This document shows positions 25,707-37,732 of a stretch of DNA of 64,000 nucleotides, one piece after another. The DNA is taken from NCBI RefSeq assembly GCF_001701025.1, contig NZ_CP016793.1:3658001-3722000 (forward strand), given 5' to 3'. This stretch comes from Lentzea guizhouensis (lineage in GTDB: Bacteria > Actinomycetota > Actinomycetes > Mycobacteriales > Pseudonocardiaceae). The first letter of the stretch is position 1. Each line of letters begins with the position of its first letter. The position numbers and the translations under genes are program-made. The notes beneath the pieces were generated by a model. It searched no databases and was not told where the DNA came from. It saw only the letters and a program-made list of their open reading frames with translations.

Positions 25707-26693
25707 GTGGACAAGTGGCGCCGGAAGTACAAGTGGCTGGACCATCTCGTGCTGGCCTACGAGCGCTACACGGAGAGGTACGGCGCCCACTACGCGGCCG
25801 CGGTGACGTACTTCAGCGTGCTGTCGCTGGTGCCGATGTTGATGATCGGCTTCGCGGTCGCCGGCTTCGTGCTGCAGTCCCAGCCCGACCTGCTGGCGTC
25901 ACTGCGCGCCAGCATCGCCGAGGCGGTGCCGGACAGGCAGCTGAGCGAGCAGATCAACGAGGCCGTGAACACCGCCCTGGACTCCAAGGGCACGGTCGGC
26001 ATCATCGGCCTGCTGGGCGCGGCCTACTCGGGCCTGGGGTGGATGAGCAACCTGCGTGACGCGTTGACGGCGCAGTGGGGCCACGCCAAGGAGAACCTGC
26101 CGTTCCTGGGGACGTTGTGGCGCGACCTGCTGTCCCTCGTTGGGCTGGGACTGGCGATCGTGCTGTCGTTCGGCATCACGGCGGCGGGTTCGGGGTTCGC
26201 CGAGCAGTTGCTGGAGTGGATGGGGTTCGAGAACGCCGGCTGGGCGCACGTGCTGCTGCGGATCGGGTCGATCCTCCTGTCGCTGCTGGCGAACTGGATG
26301 GTGTTCCTGTGGGTGCTGGCTCGGTTGCCCCGGAAGCCGGTGGGGTGGCGGAGTGCTTTGCGCGGGGCTTTTGCGGCGGCTGTCGGGTTTGAGATCTTGA
26401 AGCAGGCTGCGACGTTGTTCCTGTCTTTTGTGACTTCTTCGCCGACGTCGGCTGCTTTCGGGTCGGTGGTCGGTGTGCTGGTCTTTGCGAACTTGGTTGC
26501 TCAGTTCATGTTGTTCATCACGGCTTGGACGGCGACGGCTCGGGAGAATCGGGAGCCGGAGGTGGTGCAGGCGCCGCCGCCTGCCGTGATCCAGCCGGTT
26601 GTTTCGGTGAGGTCGGGGCCGTCGCCATCGTTGATGGTGGGGGTTGGGGCTGTGGTGGGAGCGATGTTGGGGGTGCGGTGGAGGAGGCGGTAG
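25707..26693 (+). CDS. YihY/YhjD (BrkB-like) inner-membrane protein
   Basis: A 328-residue polytopic protein of the YihY/virulence factor BrkB family. The early motif RYGAHYAAAVTYFSVLSLVPMLMIGFAVAGF and about six membrane helices are typical, as is LGAAYSGLGWMSNLRDALTAQWG. In actinobacteria this gene commonly follows trpS, and its role is uncertain; it was once thought to be RNase BN. A basic C terminus (GVRWRRR) ends the protein. GTG 25707 starts it, 25 bases after trpS. Codons become less GC-strict after about 26340. Confidence 0.88.
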   Translation: MDKWRRKYKWLDHLVLAYERYTERYGAHYAAAVTYFSVLSLVPMLMIGFAVAGFVLQSQPDLLASLRASIAEAVPDRQLSEQINEAVNTALDSKGTVGIIGLLGAAYSGLGWMSNLRDALTAQWGHAKENLPFLGTLWRDLLSLVGLGLAIVLSFGITAAGSGFAEQLLEWMGFENAGWAHVLLRIGSILLSLLANWMVFLWVLARLPRKPVGWRSALRGAFAAAVGFEILKQAATLFLSFVTSSPTSAAFGSVVGVLVFANLVAQFMLFITAWTATARENREPEVVQAPPPAVIQPVVSVRSGPSPSLMVGVGAVVGAMLGVRWRRR

Positions 26694-26855
26694 CTGGGGG
26701 CGGCGGTAGCGGGCGCGATCTCACGGCAGCGCCTAGACGGCGCGATTCGTGATAGCGCCTGGACGGCGCGTTCAGACCGTGGTCGATCACCTTGGCACCG
26801 GGGTTGAGCGGGCACTGGCCGAGATTTTGGAGTTCATCGCCGCTCCGCGACGATT

Positions 26856-26980
26856 GCGATTGGGGCTTGACTTCGAGCCTCTGGCGGGGCGATGCATCGG
26901 CCTTAAAAAGCCGGGCATAAAGAGCCCGGCCGTTCCGAACCAAGCGTATCGCCCCGCACTCAAAGTCAAGCCCCAATCGC
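26856..26980. repeat. Nested inverted repeat in a 0.7-kb gene-free region
   Basis: Within the gene-free stretch 26694-27411, GCGATTGGGGCTTGACTT (26856-26873) pairs with its complement at 26963-26980. A second arm pair CGGGGCGAT/ATCGCCCCG (26885-26893 and 26948-26956) and an inner GCCGGGC/GCCCGGC hairpin lie inside. The nested pairing suggests a folded RNA or a MITE/REP-like element. No protein coding in the region is credible. Confidence 0.65.
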
Positions 26981-27114
26981 GATGCCGGTGGGTGTTACCG
27001 CTGCCCGTCGCTGAAGGTCGAAAAGCCTCGCCTTCGGCTCGATGGGCTCGCCTGGGGTGCATGGGCTTTTCGGCTCGCTTCGCTCGATCACCTCGCAGCG
27101 CCTGACCTCGCCCA

Positions 27115-27345
27115 TGCCAGCCCGGGATGGCCGAGCCCGGCTGCATGCCCGGCTGGCCAGGTCCGGCCCAACCTTGGTCAGCTCACCCCGCTCAGCGCAG
27201 CCCGCCAAGCCAGGCTCGGTCCAGCCAAGGCCAGCCCAGGCCCAACCCAGCCAGGCCCAAGCCCGGCCCAGCCAAGCCCGGCCCGGCCCGGCCCAGCCAA
27301 GCCCGGCCCAGCCACCTCGCCCGGCCTCGCCAGACCCAGCACTCC
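27115..27345. repeat. C-rich degenerate tandem repeat
   Basis: Low-complexity DNA built from variants of CCCGGCCCAGCCAAG, strongest at 27225-27320. The minus strand is G-rich with many GGG runs. Reading frames through it (Pro-Ala-Gln or Gly-Trp-Ala repeats) look like artefacts. It precedes the 3' end of the convergent gene at 27412. Confidence 0.75.
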
Positions 27346-27411
27346 TCACCCCACCCGCGCCGCGCTCCCACCTCGCCTCCCACGGCCCACCGCTCACCCG
27401 CCCGCGCCGCC

Positions 27412-28326
27412 CTACCTCACCTCCACCATCCGGATCGGCGGACGAGGTCGAGCCGCCGCTGCCCGGTGTGCCTGCTTCAACTCCCGCGCCACCTGCTCCG
27501 GCTGGTCCCGCAGCCGGGTTGGCAGGGTTTGGACGACGAGGATCCCCGCTGCGGCGTACCTGCTGTTGCGGGCGAGGGTTCTCTCGTAGTCGCGGGGGCC
27601 GTAGTGGAAGGCGCGCGAGTCGATTTCCCAGGCGAGGGCGACGTCGTCGAACCAGGCGTCCGGGCGGCCGATGACGAGGCCGGTGGAGTCGGCGATCGTG
27701 ACGTTCCAGTGCGGGGTGGTCAGGCGGATGCGGTGGGAGAGGCGGCGGGCGTCGCGTTCGGCTACCGATTCGGCTCGGCCGAGGTCTTTGAGGACTGTGC
27801 GGGCGAGTTTCGTGCCGAAGCGGTTGGTGCGGGCCTCCTCGCGGAGGGAGGTGGGGGTGCAGAGGCCGCGTTGGATTGAGGCGGCTATCAGGGCGGTGGC
27901 CTCGTCGGGGGAGCGCATCTGGCGGCAGGCGTCCACCACGGCGCGGGCTGCTGGCACCACCGGGAAGCCGTCGATGGTGTGCACGGGTGGCATGGGGCGG
28001 CAGCGTTCGATGATCAGGGGGCCGGTGCCGCGCACGGAAGCTGGGGAGAGCAGGTGGAGTTCGCGGCCGTGGGCCGGGAGGCCGTGGCGGCGGCAGGCTT
28101 CGGCGCCCGTCACGGCGGAGGAGGGGCCGGCGCGCAGGAGGGCGGCGGTGAGGTGCTGGTCTGGGGTGGGCGGGCCGTTGTGCAGCAGTACCACGCCGGG
28201 GTACATGCGTTGCCACGGCCCGCCCGCGGTGCATTTGCGCCATGGGTTGGCGATGCCCAGTGACTTCAGGGTGGTGGCGCTGATGACGCCGAGATCGCTG
28301 CGTTCGCGCAGGTGTTCGATTCGCAC
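27412..28326 (-). CDS. AbiEi-antitoxin-like N terminus with DUF559/Vsr-fold C terminus
   Basis: A 304-residue protein. The N-terminal 90 residues resemble the AbiEi-type winged-helix domain (ISATTLKSLGI, WQRMYPGVVLLHNGPPTPDQHLTAALLRAG). The C terminus resembles the DUF559 nuclease-like fold, with PDAWFDDVALAWEIDSRAFHY followed by RTLARNSRYAAAGILVVQTLPTRLRDQP. Asp-x-n-Glu-x-Asp there could be nuclease residues. Many copies of this architecture exist in actinobacterial genomes without a demonstrated function, and no partner AbiEii toxin is adjacent. ATG or GTG near 28326 starts the gene. Confidence 0.7.
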   Translation of the reverse strand: MRIEHLRERSDLGVISATTLKSLGIANPWRKCTAGGPWQRMYPGVVLLHNGPPTPDQHLTAALLRAGPSSAVTGAEACRRHGLPAHGRELHLLSPASVRGTGPLIIERCRPMPPVHTIDGFPVVPAARAVVDACRQMRSPDEATALIAASIQRGLCTPTSLREEARTNRFGTKLARTVLKDLGRAESVAERDARRLSHRIRLTTPHWNVTIADSTGLVIGRPDAWFDDVALAWEIDSRAFHYGPRDYERTLARNSRYAAAGILVVQTLPTRLRDQPEQVARELKQAHRAAAARPRPPIRMVEVR

Positions 28327-28365
28327 GTCACCAGTGTGACGAGCACCACCGACAATTCTTGACGG

Positions 28366-28941
28366 TCAGCGGCGGGCGGGGCGGTGGGTGCGGTCCAGCA
28401 GGAGCAGGAGTGCGCCCGTGGCGGCCAGGAGGACGCCGAGTGCGGTCAGCCAGCCGGTGGACGCACCGGTGTTGGCCAGGTCGTTGTGCTGGCGCGGTGG
28501 GGCGGCGACGGGCTTGGTGGTGACGACCGTTGGCTTGGTGGTGGTCACCGGTGGGGTGGTCGTGCTCGACGAGCCGGTCGTGGTGACCGGTGGCGTGGTG
28601 GTCGAGCTCGACGTGGACGACGTGCTCGACGAGCCCGTCGTGGTCGTGGTCGAAGAAGTGGTCGTCGTCGTGGAGGACGACGACGTGCTGGTCGATGTGG
28701 TCGTTGTGGGCTTGGTGTAGGTGGACGTGGTCGTCGACGGCGTGGTCGTCCAGGTGGTCTTCGTCGTGTGGTCGCCTCTTTCCGAAGCGGCGACCCCTCC
28801 TGGACGTTCCTTCGGGCACCACGCGGCGGCGCAAACCCGGTCCTCGCCGGAGGCGGAGGCTGCCGGGCTCGCGCCGTGCAGTCCGATGAGCGTCAACACC
28901 GCGCCCGCGGTGAGCACACCGATGTAGGCGATACGTGACAT
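28366..28941 (-). CDS. Sortase-anchored (LANTG) Thr/Ser-rich surface protein
   Basis: A 191-residue exported protein. It has an N-terminal signal peptide (YIGVLTAGAVLTLIGLHGASPAASAS), a short domain with two cysteines (VCAAAWCPKERPGG), then about 90 residues almost entirely Thr and Ser with a few Pro, a likely glycosylated stalk. The C terminus has LANTG, a hydrophobic helix and a basic tail (RTHRPARR), the class E sortase LAXTG signal found in high-GC actinobacteria. It is probably covalently attached to peptidoglycan. The ligand or role is unknown. Confidence 0.75.
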   Translation of the reverse strand: MSRIAYIGVLTAGAVLTLIGLHGASPAASASGEDRVCAAAWCPKERPGGVAASERGDHTTKTTWTTTPSTTTSTYTKPTTTTSTSTSSSSTTTTTSSTTTTTGSSSTSSTSSSTTTPPVTTTGSSSTTTPPVTTTKPTVVTTKPVAAPPRQHNDLANTGASTGWLTALGVLLAATGALLLLLDRTHRPARR

Positions 28942-29023
28942 GCCCGCGATGGTCGCGCCCGGTGCGGCAGGCCGCGCGTGAACTGGGCGGACGTCACCCG
29001 GCAGTGATCACGACATCCCTCGA

Positions 29024-29374
29024 TCAGGTCCAGAAGACCGCGATGCCGACGTTCAGCACGACCAGCGAGGCGGCCGTCGGCAGGAGCCAGGACGGGGCCT
29101 TCGGCTTGTTCACGTTGATCGCGACGACCACGGCGATGGCGACGACGACCAGCAGCTTGACGCCGATCTTGATGTGGTCGTACTTCACCGCGTCGACGAG
29201 CGGGTCGATGCCGACCAGCGCCAGGCCGGTGAGCAGCTGCAGCGCCGCACCGTGCAGCCAGCCCTTGTTCACGGGGGCGTCCTTGCCGGCCTTCGCCTGC
29301 AACATGATCATCGCGACGAGCATGCCCATGCCCAGCAGGTGCAGGAAGACCAGCACCAGGCGTACGAACTCCAC
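29024..29374 (-). CDS. Integral membrane protein, unknown function
   Basis: A 116-residue protein with four hydrophobic helices (FVRLVLVFLHLLGMGMLVAMIML, LQLLTGLALVGI, IKIGVKLLVVVAIAVVVAI and LPTAASLVVLNVGIAVFW). The early histidine and glycine pattern resembles small DUF2269-like membrane proteins, but the match is by eye only. It lies nine bases after the SCO4848-like gene on the same strand and is probably cotranscribed with it. Confidence 0.65.
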   Translation of the reverse strand: MEFVRLVLVFLHLLGMGMLVAMIMLQAKAGKDAPVNKGWLHGAALQLLTGLALVGIDPLVDAVKYDHIKIGVKLLVVVAIAVVVAINVNKPKAPSWLLPTAASLVVLNVGIAVFWT

Positions 29375-29383
29375 AGCGTTTCC

Positions 29384-29611
29384 TTATCGACGTCGGGTGG
29401 CCAGGAAACCCCGCACGCCCAGCACGCCGATGACGGTGCCGAACACGAGCGAGGCGATCACGAGCACCAGGTGCACCGTGAAGAACGGGGTCGGTCCGTC
29501 GCTGAACGAACGGGGGTCGTTCCAGATGTTCTTCAGGAACGTGGGCCAGATCACCCACGACCACACACCGAAAGCCACCAGGAAGAGTGACATCGGGCGC
29601 GAGAGCTTCAC
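29384..29611 (-). CDS. SCO4848-family membrane protein
   Basis: A 75-residue membrane protein from GTG 29611. It begins KLSRPMSLFLVAFGVWSWVIW and contains TPFFTVHLVLVIASLVFGTVIGVLGVRG, the pattern of the SCO4848 family, which is conserved in actinobacteria and usually found beside a D-alanyl-D-alanine carboxypeptidase, as here. Two membrane helices; function unknown, with an envelope role suggested by the conserved neighbourhood. The longer open frame upstream lacks a plausible start and would cover the divergent promoter. Confidence 0.8.
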   Translation of the reverse strand: MKLSRPMSLFLVAFGVWSWVIWPTFLKNIWNDPRSFSDGPTPFFTVHLVLVIASLVFGTVIGVLGVRGFLATRRR

Positions 29612-29672
29612 GGCGACCAGTATCGGACGTGGTGCGTGCAAGACGTCGAACGGGGGTGGATAGCCTGGGGGC

Positions 29673-30935
29673 GTGCCCTTCACCCATCGGCTCATCGTCG
29701 CCCTGGTCCTAGCACTGGCCACAGCCGCGTTCGCCGCACCGGCCGGCACGGCACAGCAGAACCTGGCGGCCCAGTGCGCCAACCGCGAGACCCCGCCCCC
29801 ACCGGTGGACACCTCGGAGCAGCCGGCGCCCGGTCAGAAGGTGCCGCCGCCCCTCGAGGTCCCCGAGAAGCCGATCGGTGGTGACAGGCTGGGCGAGTGC
29901 GGCCTGGTCCTGCCGCCGAACTCGGCGCAGCCCCCGAGCGGCAACACCGCGGCCACCTGGCTGCTGGCGGACATGGACAGCGGCGCCGTCATCGCCGCGT
30001 ACGACCCGCACGGCCGGCAGCGCCCCGCGAGCGTCATGAAGGTCCTGCTCGCGCTCGTCGTGGCCAAGGAGCTGCGCGGCGACATGGTGGTGACCGCCTC
30101 CGCCGAGGACACGCAGCAGGAGTGCACCTGCGTCGGCCTGCGCGACGGCGGCCAGTACACGGTCCGCCAGCTGCTGCACGGCCTGTTGCTCACCTCCGGC
30201 AACGACGTCGCGCACACCCTCGCCCGCCAGCTCGGCGGCGTGCCGAACGCGGTGCGCAAGATGAACGCCATGGCCCGCGAGCTCGGCGCCCTCGACACCC
30301 GCGCGGCGACCCCGTCCGGCCTCGACGCCCCCGGCACCAGCACGTCGGCCTACGACGTCGCCCTGATCTTCCGCGGCGCGATGAAGTACGACGAGTTCGC
30401 CAGCGCCATCAAGCTGAAGCAGTCGCAGTTCCCCGGCCGCAACGGCGGCACGATCATGCTGACCAACGACAACCGCCTCCTCACGAACTACGAGGGCGCG
30501 CTCGGTGGCAAGACCGGCTTCACCGACGACTCCCAGCACACCTACGTGGGCGCCGCCGAACGCAACGGCCGCCGCCTCGTCGTCGTGCTGCTGCGCGGCC
30601 AGCAGACCCCGACCCCGATCACCACCCAGGCGGCGAAGCTCCTCGACTACGGCTTCGCGATGGGCCCCGGCGGCGTCGGCAAGCTCGTCGACGGCGCCCC
30701 GCAGCCCAAGCCGAAGGTCACCTCGACCCAGGAGTCCGGCGCAGCCGACGCGGCCGCCCCCGGCGACACCGCCAACGGCCGCCCCGCGCCCACGATGTTC
30801 GGCACCGTCGGCCTCCCCATCACCGCCATCGCCGTGGTGGGCCTGCTGGCCGCTGTGTTCCTCTACATCCGCAACAAACGGGCCAAGGCGGCTCGGGCAC
30901 GCCGCCAGGCCGCTCAGGCGGCACAGGGCTTCTGA
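29673..30935 (+). CDS. D-alanyl-D-alanine carboxypeptidase (peptidase S11)
   Basis: A 420-residue penicillin-binding protein that trims the terminal D-Ala of peptidoglycan stem peptides. A signal peptide occupies residues 1-30. The catalytic motifs are SVMK near residue 119 (SxxK), SGN near residue 175 (SxN) and KTG near residue 280. A linker and a C-terminal membrane helix (LPITAIAVVGLLAAVFLYIR) with a basic tail anchor it to the membrane, facing the wall. GTG 29673 starts it. The divergent SCO4848-type gene is its usual companion. Confidence 0.92.
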   Translation: MPFTHRLIVALVLALATAAFAAPAGTAQQNLAAQCANRETPPPPVDTSEQPAPGQKVPPPLEVPEKPIGGDRLGECGLVLPPNSAQPPSGNTAATWLLADMDSGAVIAAYDPHGRQRPASVMKVLLALVVAKELRGDMVVTASAEDTQQECTCVGLRDGGQYTVRQLLHGLLLTSGNDVAHTLARQLGGVPNAVRKMNAMARELGALDTRAATPSGLDAPGTSTSAYDVALIFRGAMKYDEFASAIKLKQSQFPGRNGGTIMLTNDNRLLTNYEGALGGKTGFTDDSQHTYVGAAERNGRRLVVVLLRGQQTPTPITTQAAKLLDYGFAMGPGGVGKLVDGAPQPKPKVTSTQESGAADAAAPGDTANGRPAPTMFGTVGLPITAIAVVGLLAAVFLYIRNKRAKAARARRQAAQAAQGF

Positions 30936-30957
30936 GAGCGTTTCCGAACGGGTACAG

Positions 30958-30992
30958 CGAGGCCCCCGGCGCACACCGCGCCGGGGGCCTCG
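30958..30992 (+). terminator. Terminator after the D,D-carboxypeptidase gene
   Basis: A 15-bp perfect stem (CGAGGCCCCCGGCGC and complement) with a five-base loop, 22 bases after the stop. It also lies close to the 3' end of the convergent sdhB gene. Confidence 0.8.
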
Positions 30993-31064
30993 TCCGTCAC
31001 CTGGCGCACAAGCAGAAGCGCCGCGCCCCCGAACGGGAACGCGGCGCCTCGGCCGAACGAGAAC

Positions 31065-31843
31065 TCAGGTGCGCTTGAACAGCAGCGCCCGCTTCACTTC
31101 CTGGATCGCCTTGGTCACCTGGATCCCACGCGGGCAGGCGTCCGTGCAGTTGAACGTCGTCCGGCAGCGCCACACGCCGTCGATGTCGTTGAGGATGTCG
31201 AGCCGCTCCTCAGCGCCCTCGTCGCGCGAGTCGAAGATGAACCGGTGCGCGTTCACGATCGCGGCCGGGCCGAAGTACGAGCCCTCCGTCCAGTACACCG
31301 GGCACGAGGTCGTGCAGCAGGCGCACAGGATGCACTTGGTGGTGTCGTCGAAGCGCTCGCGGTCGGCGACCGACTGGATGCGTTCGCGCGTCGGCTCGTT
31401 GCCGTAGGTCACCAGGTACGGCTTGACGGCGCGGAAGGCCTCGAAGAACGGCTCCATGTCGACGAGCAGGTCCTTGTTCACCGGCAGGCCCTTGATGGGC
31501 TCGATGGTGATGGTGGTCTGCTTGTCCTTGAGCAGCAGGTCCTTCAGCAGGACCTTGCAGGCCAGGCGGTTCACGCCGTTGATGCGCATGGCGTCCGAAC
31601 CGCAGATGCCGTGCGCGCAGGAGCGGCGGAACGTCAGCGTGCCGTCCACGTACCACTTGATGTGGTGCAGCAGGTTCAGCACGCGGTCCGACGGGAGGGC
31701 CGGGATGTCGAACGAGTCCCAGCGCGGCTCGTCGTCGAACTCCGGGTTGAAGCGCCGGATCTTGACGGTGACCGTGACAGCGCCGTCCGGAACCGGCGGC
31801 TGGGAGCCGCGCGAGCCAGCAGTGGTTTCAGCGGTGGCGGTCA

Positions 31844-31844
<1 letters not shown>
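31065..31844 (-). CDS. sdhB: Succinate dehydrogenase iron-sulfur subunit
   Basis: A 259-residue subunit of respiratory complex II. The N-terminal 2Fe-2S domain has SCAHGICGSDAMRINGVNRLAC, and the C-terminal ferredoxin-like part has CILCACCTTSCP and CRTTFNCTDACPRGI for the 4Fe-4S and 3Fe-4S clusters. It passes electrons from SdhA flavin to the membrane quinone site. Its ATG at 31844 overlaps the sdhA stop (ATGA), so translation is coupled. Last gene of sdhCDAB. Confidence 0.96.
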
Positions 31845-33598
<1,754 letters not shown>

Positions 33599-33620
33599 TG
33601 TGGTGGGCTCCCCGCGCGGG

Positions 33621-34028
33621 TCAGTTCGAGATGTTCGGGTCGAAGGTGAAGATCACGAACGTGCCGAGCGAGACGATGAGGACCATCGACACGTAGAGCA
33701 GCATCTTCAACCAGAACCGGGTGGAGTCCTTGCGCGCGTAGTCGTTGATGACGGTGCGCAGGCCGTTGCCGCCGTGCAGCTGCGCGAGCCAGAGCATCGA
33801 GAGGTCCCAGAACTGCCAGAACGGGGACGACCAGCGGCCGGCGACGAAGGCGAAGTTGATCTTGTGGACGCCACCGTCCAGGATGTTCATGATGAACAGG
33901 TGGCCCAGGACCAGGACCACGAGCAGCAGGCCCGAGAGGCGCATGAACAGCCAGCTGTAGAGCTCGCCGTTGCCGCGGCGGGCAGCGGGGCGGCGGGGCG
34001 AACGGGGCTTGTCGAGTGCGAGTGACAT
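33621..34028 (-). CDS. sdhD: Succinate dehydrogenase membrane anchor subunit D
   Basis: A 135-residue hydrophobic subunit with three membrane helices (LYSWLFMRLSGLLLVVLVLGHLFIM, FWDLSMLWLAQLHGGNGLRTVIND, LLYVSMVLIVSLGTFVIF). The heme-ligand-region histidine in LVLGHLFIM and HGGNGLRTVINDY are typical of actinobacterial SdhD. ATG 34028 lies two bases after the sdhC stop, and the longer upstream frame overlaps sdhC and is not real. Confidence 0.9.
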   Translation of the reverse strand: MSLALDKPRSPRRPAARRGNGELYSWLFMRLSGLLLVVLVLGHLFIMNILDGGVHKINFAFVAGRWSSPFWQFWDLSMLWLAQLHGGNGLRTVINDYARKDSTRFWLKMLLYVSMVLIVSLGTFVIFTFDPNISN

Positions 34029-34030
34029 GG

Positions 34031-34453
34031 TCAGTGACCCCCCACCAGGTTGGAGATCGTGCGCTCCATCATGAAGTAGAAGCCGGGGATCATCACGACG
34101 ACCCAGACGGCCAGCACGGTCCACAGCATGACCCGCTGGTACTTGGCGCCCTTCTCCCAGAAGTCGACCAGCATGACCCGGATGCCGTTCAGCGCGTGGT
34201 AGAGCACCGCGCCGACGAGGCCGACCTCGAAGAGGTTCACGACCGGGTTCTTGTAGGTCTCGATCACCGCGTCGTAGGCGTTGGGGGACACCCGCACGAG
34301 AGCGGTGTCGAGCACGTGGGTGAACAGGAAGAAGAACGTGAGGACACCGGTGATCCGGTGGGCGACCCAGGACCACATGCCCAGATCACCGCGGTAGAGC
34401 GTCCCACCCCCTCGGGTGGTGCCCGACCGCTCGGGTGCGCCTGCGCTGGTCAT
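34031..34453 (-). CDS. sdhC: Succinate dehydrogenase cytochrome b subunit C
   Basis: A 140-residue cytochrome b556 subunit. The N-terminal GGGTLYRGDLGMWSWVAHRITGVLTFFFLFTHVLDTAL has the family's HRxTG helix-I signature and heme-region histidines; YHALNGIRVMLVDF carries the second. Three membrane helices anchor SdhAB and form the quinone site. It is the first gene of sdhCDAB; the promoter must lie in 34454-34922. Confidence 0.92.
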   Translation of the reverse strand: MTSAGAPERSGTTRGGGTLYRGDLGMWSWVAHRITGVLTFFFLFTHVLDTALVRVSPNAYDAVIETYKNPVVNLFEVGLVGAVLYHALNGIRVMLVDFWEKGAKYQRVMLWTVLAVWVVVMIPGFYFMMERTISNLVGGH

Positions 34454-34922
34454 GCGCCGCGGCCTCCAACGTCAGTGGTGGTGGTCGGCGAAACGGTTCA
34501 TTCCGACCATGACCGGAAAAGCGTAGTCCTGCACGTTGGGACGGACCCAGCAGGCGCACCCGCTCTGTGATCGATGAGACACGCTGTCGATCGGCCAAGC
34601 GGTCTGGATCGATCCGGAAATGCGGTCCACGCCACAGCTACCGGCCGGTACGGCAGTCGAACGCTCGTGGACGGTTCGGGTCGCTCGGTGTGCGCTGCTG
34701 GGCCGTTCGGGCGACTGTCAACGCTGAACCACCGCGAAACGTGACGAATCGCAACGCGCCGAACACGAGTGATCACCACTGGTGCGGCCAAAGCGTCGAA
34801 TGCGTAACCGATAGGGGTCTTTGTAGGTGCTGGCGGCAACGGGGTTGGTTACTAAGAGGTACGGTGCCGCGTCTAGGACCCAACAATGTCGTTGGGGAGG
34901 AACCTCAGGGAGGAGACGAGCC
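34454..34922. promoter_or_regulatory. 469-bp divergent promoter region of sdhCDAB and the nucleoside ABC operon
   Basis: Gene-free DNA between two divergent operons. It has a lower GC than its flanks and several AT-richer patches (for example GGTTGGTTACTAAGAGGTACGG at 34842-34863), compatible with promoters. I see no riboswitch-like structure or clear operator dyad. GGGAGGAG at 34911-34918 is the ribosome site of the lipoprotein gene. Confidence 0.45.
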
Positions 34923-36068
34923 GTGCGTCGTCGTATGCGTGGTGTCGCGGTCGCCGCGATCGCGTTGACCAGCGTGATGACTATGGCCGCCTGCGCGAAG
35001 GACTCGGGTGGCGGGAACAACAACTCGAGCGCCGGTACCGGCGCGGCTTGCGAGTTCGCCCAGCCCCCGACCGCGCCTGCTACCTCGAGCACCAGTGCCG
35101 CGGCCGGCGCCAAGGTGGACGCGAGCGCGCTGAAGATCGGCCTGGCCTACGACATCGGTGGCCGTGGCGACGCGTCGTTCAACGACTCCGCCGCCGCCGG
35201 TCTGGACAAGGCCATCGCGGACATGGGCGTGAAGAAGGAGAACACGCGCGAGCTGTCCGCCGCTCCGAACGAGGACGAGTCCGCCAAGCAGACCCGGCTG
35301 CGCCAGCTGGCCTCCGAGGGCTTCAGCCCGATCATCGGTGTCGGCTTCGCCTACGCCGAGTCGATGAAGCTCGTCGCCGCCGAGTTCCCGAACGTCAAGT
35401 TCGGCCTGGTCGACGGTTCCGTCGAGGGCGCGGCCAACGTCACGCCGCTGCTGTTCGCCGAGCAGGAGGGCTCCTTCCTCGCCGGTGTCATCGCCGCGTA
35501 CCAGAGCAAGAAGTGCCACGTGGGCTTCGTCGGCGGCGTCGAGATCCCGCTGATCCAGAAGTTCGAGGCCGGCTACTTCCAGGGTGCGCAGGCCGCCGCG
35601 CCGAAGATCAAGGTCGAGAAGTCGTACATCACCCCGGCCGGTGACTTCACCGGTTTCCAGGACGCCCCGAAGGGCCTGGAGTCCGCCAAGGGCCAGATCG
35701 AGAAGGGTGCCGACGTCATCTACCAGGCCGCCGGCGCCTCCGGCAAGGGCATCTTCTCGGCCGCCAAGCAGGGCAACGCGCTGGCCATCGGCGTCGACTC
35801 CGACCAGTACAACCAGGCGACCGTCGCCGACACCAAGGACGTCATCGTGTCGTCCATGCTCAAGCGCGTCGACGTCGCGGTCTACGACTTCATCGCCGCC
35901 GTCGCGAAGAACGACATCGCGTCGCTGCCGAAGGTCTTCGACCTGAAGGTCAACGGTGTCGGTTACGCCACGTCGGGTGGCAAGATCGACGCGAAGCTGC
36001 AGGGCATCCTCGAGGGCTACAAGGCCCAGATCATCGAGGGCAAGATCACGGTCAAGGACAAGCCGTAG
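34923..36068 (+). CDS. BMP-family substrate-binding lipoprotein (nucleoside ABC importer)
   Basis: A 381-residue lipoprotein of the basic membrane protein (PnrA/BmpA) family, the substrate-binding part of purine/pyrimidine nucleoside ABC importers. The signal peptide ends in a lipobox with Cys at TMAACAKD, followed by a Ser/Gly-rich linker. Family landmarks are DIGGRGDASFNDSAAAGLDKA, GVGFAYAESMKLVA, VGFVGGVEIPLIQKFEAGYFQGA and the later GVDSDQYN. It starts at GTG 34923 with GGAGGAG upstream. The hairpin after it probably lets it be made in excess over the permease genes. Confidence 0.9.
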   Translation: MRRRMRGVAVAAIALTSVMTMAACAKDSGGGNNNSSAGTGAACEFAQPPTAPATSSTSAAAGAKVDASALKIGLAYDIGGRGDASFNDSAAAGLDKAIADMGVKKENTRELSAAPNEDESAKQTRLRQLASEGFSPIIGVGFAYAESMKLVAAEFPNVKFGLVDGSVEGAANVTPLLFAEQEGSFLAGVIAAYQSKKCHVGFVGGVEIPLIQKFEAGYFQGAQAAAPKIKVEKSYITPAGDFTGFQDAPKGLESAKGQIEKGADVIYQAAGASGKGIFSAAKQGNALAIGVDSDQYNQATVADTKDVIVSSMLKRVDVAVYDFIAAVAKNDIASLPKVFDLKVNGVGYATSGGKIDAKLQGILEGYKAQIIEGKITVKDKP

Positions 36069-36089
36069 TCCGGAAGCCACAAAACACCG

Positions 36090-36126
36090 CCGGGCCCTGT
36101 GAGGTTTTAGCCCTCACAGGGCCCGG
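36090..36126 (+). terminator. Attenuating hairpin between lipoprotein and ATPase genes
   Basis: A perfect 15-bp stem (CCGGGCCCTGTGAGG and complement) with loop TTTTAGC, 21 bases after the lipoprotein stop and 25 bases before the ATPase start. It has no T tract downstream, so partial termination or mRNA-end protection is likely; such sites raise binding-protein levels over the membrane components. Confidence 0.65.
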
Positions 36127-36151
36127 TGCGTGGTAGGAGGAGCACTCGACG

Positions 36152-37731
<1,580 letters not shown>

Positions 37732-37732
<1 letters not shown>

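Noticed and set aside
27042..27879. Pro/Ala-rich plus-strand frames of 210-250 codons
   Set aside because: They are produced by the C-rich tandem repeat and continue antisense to the gene at 27412.
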